From contig JAQMWT010000549.1 of assembly GCA_029834535.1 (NCBI GenBank), positions 1 to 37,950 of the forward strand: a stretch of 37,950 nt of DNA. The letters run 5' to 3'. The position numbers were made by a program, and so were the translations under genes. Position 1 is the stretch's first letter. Every line of letters begins with the position of its first letter. This document shows positions 30,285 to 37,950 of this stretch, one piece after another. The notes under the pieces were generated by a model. The model did not search any database, had not been told where the DNA came from, and saw only the letters and a program-made list of their open reading frames with translations. Origin of the DNA: Chrysophaeum taylorii (lineage: Eukaryota > Sar > Pelagophyceae > Pelagomonadales > Pelagomonadaceae).

Positions 30285-31091
30285 ATGGCGAGGACCACGA
30301 AGGAAGCGCAGCGGCGGGCAGCGACGCTGAAGATCAAACCCGGCTGGGCTGCGATGACGATGCAGAGCTGGACCCCGAAGGTTTCGCGGCCGGAAAACAA
30401 ACACCTCATGGCGGAGATCAAGCGCCGGGCGGCAGAGCAAAGCGTGCCGGAGCCCAGGTGCAAGGCCTGGAACTGGTCCGCGCTCGTGGCTTGGCTCGAG
30501 AAGGTGGAAACGAGTGCCACGCTCTTCACACTGAGTGACTCGGCCGAGTCGGAGCCGGAGGGCGCAGAGTCAGAGGCTGCATCTGTCGACGCAGCGTGTG
30601 CGGCCGCAACTGAGGCTGTGTCCCCGAGCTGGCGCAACCTGCTTTGTGAAGCTCGCTCGCCGCCGTCGCCGTCGAAGAATCACTGGTCGAAGGATCCCTG
30701 CCGATCGCGGATGGTCATGTCCATCGTCCAGACGCGAGACGCCCACCTTTTGCGGTTCATAACGCCATCTTGGCAAAACCTTGACGCCGAGGAAACCAGC
30801 TTGCACTGGGAGGAGCTGGCCAAGGTCTGCAAATCGAACGATCCAGCAGTGGACGATATCCTGTATGCCGCCGATCCTGATGTTCCCGAACTCGCCAGGA
30901 ACCTACAACTCCCTCCTTACCTTCTTGACTCCACCTCCGCTCCTCGTCACCTAAAAAACCTCCTCCGCCCCCTGGCGGCCGGCCCGCCCCTGCCACCGGC
31001 CGCCTCCTCCGATATGAAGAGTGCTATCGTTATACTTAGCGCTGCCGAGGGCGCCGAAGCCCCTCCTCGCGGAGGAGCGCCTCAAGCATAG
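30285..31091 (+). CDS. Hypothetical 268-aa protein, possibly a DNA-transposon accessory ORF
   Basis: This is the longest uninterrupted frame in the right third that is not made of repeats or known retroelement parts. The N-terminus is basic (ARTTKEAQRRAATLKIKPGW). Residues about 45-75 (LMAEIKRRAAEQSVPEPR followed by WNWSALVAWLEK) look like a small helical DNA-binding segment of the SAP/HeH kind, but this is only a resemblance. An acidic Ser/Glu stretch and a second folded-looking part (HLLRFITPSWQNLDAEE to ARNLQLPPYLLD) follow. It ends about 60 bp from a truncated Harbinger-type transposase on the other strand. Harbinger elements usually carry a second, DNA-binding ORF, so an accessory role is possible but unproven. 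No close family is recognised. Confidence 0.5.
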   Translation: MARTTKEAQRRAATLKIKPGWAAMTMQSWTPKVSRPENKHLMAEIKRRAAEQSVPEPRCKAWNWSALVAWLEKVETSATLFTLSDSAESEPEGAESEAASVDAACAAATEAVSPSWRNLLCEARSPPSPSKNHWSKDPCRSRMVMSIVQTRDAHLLRFITPSWQNLDAEETSLHWEELAKVCKSNDPAVDDILYAADPDVPELARNLQLPPYLLDSTSAPRHLKNLLRPLAAGPPLPPAASSDMKSAIVILSAAEGAEAPPRGGAPQA

Positions 31092-31129
31092 TGCGCGGGG
31101 TGGGACTTGACGAGGTGGGACTGGACCTT

Positions 31130-31774
31130 CCGCCGCGATTCGACGACACTTTACCGCAGCCAAATGCAGCAACCGTCGATGGCACCCACCGCGCTTCGAA
31201 GGACCGCGGGGCGTGACTTGCGAGCCCAGCCCGCCTCCAGTTTCTCGAGTTCCGTCTCGTCGTCCAGCGGGAAGTCTGTAGGGAACGTGTTGTTGATGGC
31301 TTCAACACATCTCCAAATCGATCGATAAAACTCCGCCGGAGACATCCCAAAGTTAGAGCAGATATCGAGGTAGCTCCCCCCAGCAAGGTAGCGTATGCTG
31401 ATCGCAAGTCGGACCTCGGCGCATACCTCGGAGCCAGAAGAACGCACGGCTCTCTCGATGTCTTGCGTCTGTATCTCCCTCCGCACCAACTCCAGCAACT
31501 CGTTGAAATGCTAGACCTCCATGCGATACATCCGTCGAAATTTTCGTGGACCCTCTGTCCGCACGTGATGATGCCACTCTTTACGCGACGCACGAAGCTT
31601 GGGCCCCGTCGGCCCCGGGCGCTTCTCACGGTCAAACGCACCAAATGCGGTGATCGCTGCGATTCGACGACGCTTTATCGCTTCGGCGATCTCGGTCGTG
31701 CGATACTCGTCGTCGCTGTCCGATTCGGAGTCGCTCGTATCAGCGCGCCGTCGTTCAAGTCGTAACCCGGACAT
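31130..31774 (-). pseudogene. PIF/Harbinger-type transposase, N-terminal part
   Basis: The frame opens MSGLRLERRRADTSDSES at 31774 and reaches FRRMYRMEV, a TAG stop (31511-31513), then in the same frame HFNELLELVRREI. Next come RLAISIRYLAGGSYLDIC, a helix-turn-helix-like block FGMSPAEFYRSIW, and AVGAIDGCCIWLR, where the Asp of GAIDG is the first catalytic residue of the DDE triad. A TAA follows at once and no second Asp or Glu is found, so the catalytic domain is missing. The family cuts and pastes its element at 3-bp TWA targets. Confidence 0.82.
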
Positions 31775-32212
31775 TTATTAAATAGGGATCGGTCAAGTTT
31801 GGTCAACAAGTTTGGTGAATTTCTTTCATGTTTGCTCGATTTTGATGTATGATTAAGGAAACTAGACCTCCATGCGATACATCCGTCGAAATTTTCGTGG
31901 ACCCTCTGTCCGCACGTGATGATGGCACTCTTTACGCGACGCACGAAGCTTGGGCCCCGTCGGCCCCGGGCGCTTCTCACGGTCAAACGCACCAAATGCG
32001 GTGATCGCTGCGATTCGACGACGCTTTATCGCTTCGGCGATCTCGGTCGTGCGATACTCGTCGTCGCTGTCCGATTCGGAGTCGCTCGTATCAGCGCGCC
32101 GTCGTTCAAGACGTAACCCGGACATTTATTAAATAGGGATCGGTCAAGTTTGGTCAACAAGTTTGGTGAATTTCTTTCATGTTTGCTCGATTTTGATGTA
32201 TGATTAAGGAAA
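31511..32212 (-). repeat. 351-bp tandem duplication of the transposase 5' end
   Basis: 31511-31861 is repeated at 31862-32212 with two differences that I can see (near 31573/31924 and 31759/32110). It covers the first 88 transposase codons and about 90 bp upstream, so two identical starts are present, one detached from the rest of the gene. Confidence 0.93.
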
Positions 32213-32352
32213 AACTCACAAGTGTGGTCACTTTCCATAGAAGTTTGGTCAGTTAAGTTTGGTCACTCCGAAGTTGCATTAAGTTTGATCAATTAACCCT
32301 TCAAGTTTGATTAATTTCCTTGTAAGTTTGGTCAACAAGTTTGATCACTACT
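32140..32352. repeat. Array of AAGTTTGGTCA-like motifs
   Basis: At least eight direct, irregularly spaced copies of AAGTTTGRTSA-like sequence occur in about 210 bp (for example near 32147, 32158, 32240, 32255, 32280, 32300, 32324 and 32335). Further ones lie at 31797-31815 inside the other duplication unit, and diverged ones near 33287 and 33330. Dispersed subterminal motifs of this kind are typical transposase-binding sites near the ends of cut-and-paste transposons. Confidence 0.7.
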
Positions 32353-32399
32353 CCTCAAACTTCCACAGTATTGACTAAACTTCGGCTTTTAAAATCAAA

Positions 32400-33420
32400 C
32401 TTAAAAAGGCTTTTCAAGAGGGCGCGTGAGCGCTGTTGGTGCGAAAATGCTTTAAAAACGAGAGCTAGGTGCTGCAGCCACGCAGAATCTACCGTCGCGT
32501 TACACGCGCGGCATGGGCACCCCCCCATGACCGCCTTAGAAGGAGGTCCATCCTAAGACAGCGCGGCGATACGCAAGGAGAGCGGGTAGCGACGCGCGGC
32601 CTCGAGAGCAGATTCCCACGGCTTGGCGTATTTAAGCTGGGCCCATTCTCGTACCTTCCATCGTTCGTAGAAGCCACCCAAACCGCGACTCTCCACGGTG
32701 GTGTTGCCGTGGTCGTGCGTCATTCTTCAGCAACAAGCGGACATCGGACACCAGGCTTACGTGGTCTGCGTGAGACGGATCACCCCAGTCTGCATCCCAA
32801 AATCCGAGAGGGAGCGTCTTTGATAATCGACTCGGGGTCGAGAACGCGAAACTCGACGACCTCGAGAAACTGCGCGAGCAACGCCCCTCGAGCACCCAAA
32901 GATTGTAGTCCCACACTTGTGCGGGACCGTACAGGACCACGTTCAGGAGTTCCTCACCGTCGCGTACCCGATTCGGAGTTAGCTGTCGAGCTTGATCATG
33001 GGACGGCAACGCGAGCACGTGCCGTTACGCCAGCATAAACAACTCGCACGACCGTAAGAGAACACCTCCTTATCCTCCTCCTCCTCGCGCATCTCGACAA
33101 CCCCGCCCTGCCGCAAGATCTCCCCGGGAGCTGCTGCTGCACCGTCGAGCACTGTACGAGAAAGTCGGCAAATACAAGCTGCGGCGCGAAGGGATGTCAA
33201 GACGTCGACAGCCTCGTTCCGGAAGATCCCCGACACCACCCCTGTAATTCTAACCCAGTCATCAGTACGAGTCTAAAATATGACAAGTTTGAGGTGATTG
33301 TTCGAAATTTGATCACACAAATTGAATGCCTCCAAGTTTGACCATACACACGCATCAACATGCGAACACTCGCAGAACAACATATACAAACAAGGCCTGC
33401 GAAAGACAACGCTGATACCA
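32400..33420 (-). other. Unassigned, coding-like but broken DNA
   Basis: Minus-strand frames give protein-like pieces (DGEELLNVVLYGPAQVWDYN, GLGGFYERWKVREWAQLKYA, CLCWRNGTCSRC) in several frames with no long ORF. I recognise no family. It may be the decayed interior of a DNA transposon, because AAGTTTGACCA-like motifs resume at 33280-33345. Confidence 0.3.
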
Positions 33421-33578
33421 CGCTGTTTCGTCGCCCAAGATTATTCGGATGCGCCTTATTAGTTCGATGTTCATGACAGACTACAGCGAACGATCCCGGT
33501 TCGTCATCTCGTGCCTTTAGCGGATGACATTGTTGCAGATGTCTATCAAACGCATATGCCGAGAAGAGCCGCCTGACT

Positions 33579-33867
33579 GACTAACTAACTAACTAACTTC
33601 AGACCTCTCCCGAGCATGGGAGCCAGGCCGGACCGGCAGGAGCCGGTACGGAATCAGGGAGGAAAATCACGCAGTTGGGGCAGAGGCGAGGGACGAGGAC
33701 GGACTTGTTGATGGTGGACCGCCACTGCGCGGTCTTGTGCGAGGTCGTGCAAAAGCGTCGCAGGCCGCGGACGTGTTGGTCCACGAACAATCGACCTGTC
33801 CGTCGCGCTCTGCCCAACCGAGCGAACCCCATCCCAGCGCGGACTTTCCGGGTGCTAACCGGCCAGC
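33579..33867 (-). mobile_element. (TTAG)n retroposon, second subfamily, 5'-truncated
   Basis: The minus strand ends in (TTAG)n and shares the conserved 3' block (GGCTCCCATGCTCGGGAGAG). GAGCCGCCTGACT occurs on both sides (33566-33578 and 33868-33880), a perfect 13-bp target duplication. Its middle matches the copy at 35604-35991, not the 18433 copy. Confidence 0.9.
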
Positions 33868-33880
33868 GAGCCGCCTGACT

Positions 33881-34494
33881 TGCCCTCCATAAAGCCCTTG
33901 ATGAGGACCGACACGGCCTCGCAGAAGTGCTTCGCGCGATAGCTGGATCTTTGTCGGCAAGAAGGTTCGGAGCAGGTGTGCCTTTTAGCACACGTGACGG
34001 TATTGTCTACTTGCACATCACAACGACCAGCACGCACATAAAAGCTGCATCTTGCATATAGCACTTGAACGACAGCGCTGTCGCGCTGTAGACCATGTTG
34101 TACATGCCGTCAACTTGCCGCCCGTGTCGAACATCATCTGCTGCAAGTCGGCCTCGAGAACACACATGCTGAACTTGGCATCTTGGTTAGATCGAGTAAA
34201 GTGGAGCCTCGCATTTGCGCGCTCTGAGCTGCGACAGCGTACTCGGCGATCTCTCATAGTCGTTTACCTTCGTCTGGGCACGCGACTTCTTGTTTTCTTT
34301 CTCGGCGTCGTGGTCAACCGACGTCGGCGTGTTACCACCACGCTCCCGCTCGACCTGAGCGACGAAACCCGCATCGATACCGTGTTCGTTTCGAAGTCGA
34401 AGGACGCTCCGGAGTCTCAGTGCGACGTGCAGAACCGCTGAAAGCTTGATCACGCCGGGCCTTGTTTTGTCAGCGAACAGTATGTTTGCTCTCT
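33881..34494. other. Unassigned region between retroposon and minisatellite
   Basis: Short frames on both strands. On the minus strand a Cys-containing piece (VTCAKRHTCSEPSC, then RAKHFCEAVSVLIKGFMEG) and another (FTRSNQDAKFSMCVLEADLQ) look protein-like but are in different frames. No known family recognised. Confidence 0.25.
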
Positions 34495-35010
34495 AAGCCG
34501 TGAGTCTCAAGGGGAACGGGGAAAGTCGCGGGGACGGGGAAGAGAAGGTGCGGGGAGCGAGGAAGGTGCGGGGAAGGGAAGGTGCGGTGACGGGGAAGGT
34601 GTGGGGGCGGGGAAGGCGCGGGGAGCGGGGAAGGTGCGGGGAGGGAAGGTGCGGGGACGGGGAAGGTGCGAGGACGAGGAAGTGGGGGAAGAGGGGAGGT
34701 GCGGGGGGGGAGGAAGGTGCGGGGGCGGGGAAGGTGCGGGACGGGGAGGCGCGGGGGAGCGGGGAAGTGTCGGGGAGGGAAGGTGCGGGAAGGGAAGGCG
34801 CGGGGGCGAGGAAGGTGCGGGGGCGGGGAAGGTGCGGGGACGGGGATATGGCGGGGAGCGGGGATATGGCGGGGAGCGGGGAAGGTGCGGGGAGCGGGGA
34901 AGGCGCGGGGGCGGGGAAGGTGCGGGGTCGGGGAAGGTGCGGGGGCGGGGAAGGCGCGGGGGCGGGGAAGGTGCGGGGAGCGGGGAAGGCGCGGGGACGA
35001 GGACATCGCA
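34495..35010 (+). repeat. G-rich minisatellite, about 500 bp
   Basis: Degenerate units of about 14-18 bp built from GGGGAAGGTGCGGGG and GGGGACGGGGAAGGT. Nearly every unit carries a run of four or more G, so the plus strand has strong G-quadruplex potential. The long ORFs over it on both strands are products of the repeat. Confidence 0.9.
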
Positions 35011-35600
35011 GAGACAGCATCACCAATGTTTAGAGACTGTCTTACGTACATCCCTTTCAAACACGTACATGGCTCGCCCTGGCTCGCGACGCGACGCGGG
35101 GAAGAGTGCGTGCGCGGGGCCTGGTTCGGGGTGAGTCGGCAATTAATCCGAACCCGCTCACGGCGCGAGCGAACGCGTTCGAAAACGAAAAACCGAGGCA
35201 GTTGTTGTCGGCTCAGCTGGGTGTTGGTTAATACCCCAAGTCGACGCTGTCCTTCTAGATGTACCGGATCTGGCAATCTATCTACTTCTCGCACAAGCTC
35301 ATCCGACCATAAACAGACATACAGCGCATTTTTTTTAGGGTTTTGTGTCAAGTTCGTGTTCGGACATCCAGGAGGGTTTAGGTCGCTTCGATCGGCGACT
35401 CAGCCTTAGCTGCCTGCGTCGATAGCACGCATCTAGACTGGGACTAATCACTACTTCCATCTGTAAAATCTGCTCAGTGTCGCTACTGCCGCAGGCTTGG
35501 ACGCCGATCGACGCGCCTCGATCCAGTATCAATTTGAACCCCAAAACCTCCCAAAATGTGCCAAGATCTAGGGCGAGTTGGTGAGCACGCAGGGCGTTCA
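35011..35600. other. Unassigned region
   Basis: No convincing gene. The minus-strand frame from 35351 has a unique N-terminal part of about 110 residues before it runs into the minisatellite, and it resembles nothing I know. A T-rich run lies at 35330-35337. Confidence 0.3.
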
Positions 35601-35603
35601 TGA

Positions 35604-35991
35604 ACTAACTAACTAACTAACTTCGGACCTCTCCCGGGCATGGGAGCCAGGCTGGGCCGGCAGGAGCCGGTCCAGGATCACAGAGCAAAATCACACAGTT
35701 GGGGTAGAGGCGAGGGATGGAAAGGCGTTGATGGCGGACCGCCACTGCGCGCGGTCTTGTGCGTGGTCTTGCAAAAGCGTCGCAGGCCGCGGACGTGTTG
35801 ATCCACGAACAATCGACCTGTCCGTCGCGTTCTGCCCAACCGAGCGAACCCCATCCCAGCGCGGACTTTCCGGGTGCTAACCGGCCAGCCCGGGAAGTAA
35901 GCAGGCACCGTCTCACTCCGGGACGGCCGGGGCCGCCGCAGGGAGCAAGCGTGTTAGGCGCCGTCCTCCATCGCAACCATACGGTTAGCGA
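35604..35991 (-). mobile_element. (TTAG)n retroposon, second subfamily, apparently full-length (388 bp)
   Basis: It ends in (TTAG)n on the minus strand. Its first 30 bp (TCGCTAACCG, then TGGTTGCGATGGAGGACGG) match the 5' end of 18433-18784, and its last 70 bp match the shared tail, while the centre differs. No clear target duplication is visible; only CCCTGCG recurs near both ends. Confidence 0.8.
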
Positions 35992-36030
35992 TCGCAGGGT
36001 TTAGGAGTGGTATGAAGTGTAATTTAAGGG

Positions 36031-36150
36031 TAAGGGGGAAATTAAGGTGGTAAGGTAAAAAGAAAGGTGGTAAGGGAGAAAACAAAGGTGGTAAGGGAGA
36101 AAGCCACAGGGTTAGGGAGTATAATCGATGGGTAAGGGTTTGTGGTGCTT
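36031..36150 (+). repeat. Short repeats with AAGGTGGTAAGG units
   Basis: Three units of about 22 bp, each with AAGGTGGTAAGG followed by an A-rich spacer, then GGGTTAGGG and GGGTAAGGGT. G-rich, but not a regular telomere repeat. Confidence 0.75.
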
Positions 36151-36330
36151 CATGTGTGTCTTGTGCGTGCCGCTGGTGACCAGCCGAAGAGTGTGATACC
36201 AGGTCGGCAGCGTATGTACTGGAAGTGGTGCTGGACGCTCCTGCAACTGTCGATGGCCTCCACGAACGAAACGCGTGGCTCCACGGGTTTTACAACTCAG
36301 GTGACAAGCTTCGCCAAGTAGCGACCAACG

Positions 36331-37199
36331 TGCCAGAGGGTTTACGACGAATACGACGACGACGGCGAAAACGATGTCGACCTCACGATCGATCCGACAC
36401 TCAAGCATCCCTTTGAAAAGGTCTTCCTCTTTGATAGCGGCGACGGCTTCAAGTGGTTCCAGTCCCCGGCTTTCAAGACGATCAAGATTGGCATTCAGCA
36501 CCAAGGCTTCTGGGACTCGGACAATTTTCGTTTTCAGGTCGAGGACGTCCTCGATTTCATGGACATTTGGTTCCCTCATCACCAGATCCTAATTGAGGTT
36601 GACCGTCGGAACACGACAAGTTCAAACCCGACAGCTTCAACGTCGACAACATGTCCCCCGGCGTTGGCGCCAAGACGCAGCACCTCCAAACCTCGACGAA
36701 ACTCGATGCGGGCTGCATCGAAGCTCATTCGGCCATCTTCGAACTCAAGGTCGGAGCGCAGCGCAAAGGGCGGGCGGCAGAAGGTGGTCGATTAGTGGAA
36801 CGTCAAGCTTGAGCCTGGCCAAGACCAGCACATGAACTTCCAGCCGGGTGACCCACCCACCCCGACTGGAAGCCCGAGGCCTACGTCGGCAAAGCGAAGG
36901 AATTCACAAAGCGATCTTCGAGCGCGGTTGGTTTGATTCCCTAGAAGCGGCTGTCGTATTAGCAGCTCGCCCTTGACCCTTGCCACATCCTACTCTCGTC
37001 ACGAATGCCACAAGAGCTCGCCGGAGTTGGCGTTGAGTACGGCTGGGGCCAGTCAAAGCGGCACTACCGCCAACATAACACCGGAACAGAAAGTGAGATG
37101 GCGCGGCGACAACGTGGGCGCGGTCTTCGACATCATTTTCGCCGGAAAACCTTCCGCCTCTTCCGGCTCATGCGGCTCATCGCGTCGCCGCGAGTATAA
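36331..37199 (+). pseudogene. DDE transposase relic, catalytic region (several frameshifts)
   Basis: The first frame (36331-36620) reads HPFEKVFLFDSGDGFKWF, QHQGFWDSDNFRFQVEDVLD and WFPHHQILIEVDR. Next, in another frame, HDKFKPDSFNVDNMSPGVGA followed by KTQHL, then GQDQHMNFQPGDPPTP, AYVGKAKEF and ERGWFD. In the frame at 37005 it reads ELAGVGVEYGWGQSKRHYRQ. This order (Asp followed by S-x-(N/G)-H-like, PGVGAKTQ-like, GQxQxMxF, GK.K....ERG, then (I/V)EYxWG with the last catalytic Glu) is that of a DDE transposase-like family I know from fungi and oomycetes under various hypothetical names. At least three frameshifts; inactive. Confidence 0.55.
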
Positions 37200-37734
37200 A
37201 TCTCTTGGACGCTCCGAGGACTGGTGGCACGCCCATCGAACACTCCAAATCGAGCGACAAAAGAGAGGCAGCGCGTCTCAAGCGCAACCCTCCTCCCATC
37301 GCGCGATCGCGTGTCGTTCTAGCCCGTGAAACCGCAAGCCATAACGCGCTGGCTAGCTATATGTAGACCCGGGGTGACCTCGTGCATACGAAAAGCGTGG
37401 CGAGAGGACAGGAACAGTCCCCTCGGCGTTTCGGGCCGCTCGTGCGGTCGACTTAGTCGCTTCCCGCCGCTGTCGGGCGTAGGGCGCCGAGTTTGACTCC
37501 GATACACTGTCGCCAACTTCAGGCATAGTGTGCCATAAAGCCCTACGGGCTCCCCCGAGGCACAGTGTATTTTTAAGCACAGCCCTAGAGGACCCCCTCA
37601 ATAGACCCAGTGAAACTCATCGAAACTCATCGACCGATTTACACCTCGAAAAACCGCAGGTTTATTTGAAAAACCGCGTTGTGACAGCCGGTCCGGCCTG
37701 GGGCGGGAGAAACGGGTATCCGCTACACCCTTTT
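37200..37734. other. No gene recognised
   Basis: GC-rich sequence with short frames only. GAAACTCATCGA is repeated back to back near 37610-37635, and GAAAAACCGC occurs twice nearby (37647 and 37668). Confidence 0.4.
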
Positions 37735-37950
37735 GCCCGCGACCACCGTCCCGCTTCCCGTCCCCGCACCACGCTCGCCGCCATCCCGTCCCCGCGCCCC
37801 GCCCCCGCACGCTTCGTACCCACCTTCCCTTCCCCCGCACCTTCCCCGTCCACTTTCCCCCGCCCACGCCCTCCACTTTCCCTCCCGCGCCTTCCCGCCC
37901 CACGCTTCCCCGTCCCCGCACCTTCCCACACGCATGTACCACACGGCGCC
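37735..37950 (-). repeat. G-rich minisatellite on the minus strand, running off the window
   Basis: Units such as CCTTCCCCGTCCCCGCACC on the plus strand are the reverse complement of those at 34495-35010. The two arrays therefore lie in inverted orientation about 2.7 kb apart. The window ends at or near the end of this array. Confidence 0.8.

Noticed and set aside
34470..35351. Proline-rich 293-codon minus-strand ORF and glycine/arginine-rich plus-strand ORFs
   Set aside because: They are translations of the G-rich minisatellite in several frames; nothing indicates a real protein.

Overview
This 38-kb window is eukaryotic repeat DNA. I see no intact host gene, no rRNA or tRNA gene, and no bacterial operon structure. 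It is a nest of LTR retrotransposons (Ty3/Gypsy and Ty1/Copia), short non-LTR retroposons with (TTAG)n tails, relics of two DDE-type DNA transposons and several minisatellites. I cannot name the organism. The content would suit a repeat-rich fungus, oomycete, alga or other protist.

Layout. 1-9764: a Ty3/Gypsy element on the minus strand, with its 3' LTR cut by the window start. The order is Gag, zinc knuckle and protease, DNA cytosine-5 methyltransferase, reverse transcriptase, RNase H, integrase. It sits in a relic (9765 to about 10065) related to the next element. About 10066-11118: the 5' end of a plus-strand Copia-type element (LTR, primer-binding site, leader, first Gag codons). 11119-23212: a complete 12.1-kb Copia-type element on the minus strand with 313-bp LTRs, inserted into codon 15 of that Gag. 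It encodes Gag, protease, a second and different cytosine-5 methyltransferase, a domain of unknown function, integrase, RT-RNase H and two further 3' domains. 23213-25812: the rest of the interrupted plus-strand Gag-protease. 25813-29790: a 36-bp minisatellite, low-complexity DNA and a decayed second Copia RT-RNase H. 29791-37950: (TTAG)n retroposons, an unrecognised 268-aa ORF, a truncated PIF/Harbinger-type transposase with a 351-bp tandem duplication, an array of AAGTTTGGTCA-like motifs, another DDE transposase relic, and two G-rich minisatellites in opposite orientation.

The most notable content is as follows. Two LTR retrotransposons of different superfamilies each carry a C5-methyltransferase domain inside pol. 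The 12.1-kb element also repeats the peptide T-[EA]-x-S-L-N-Y five times, nearly invariant at the DNA level, at the borders between its predicted proteins, as expected of protease processing sites or of a dispersed nucleic-acid signal. Both Copia-type elements are primed at a site matching the anticodon arm of initiator tRNA-Met, which is the half-tRNA priming known from Drosophila copia. All polyproteins here carry frameshifts or stops, so these copies are probably inactive unless some breaks are sequencing indels.
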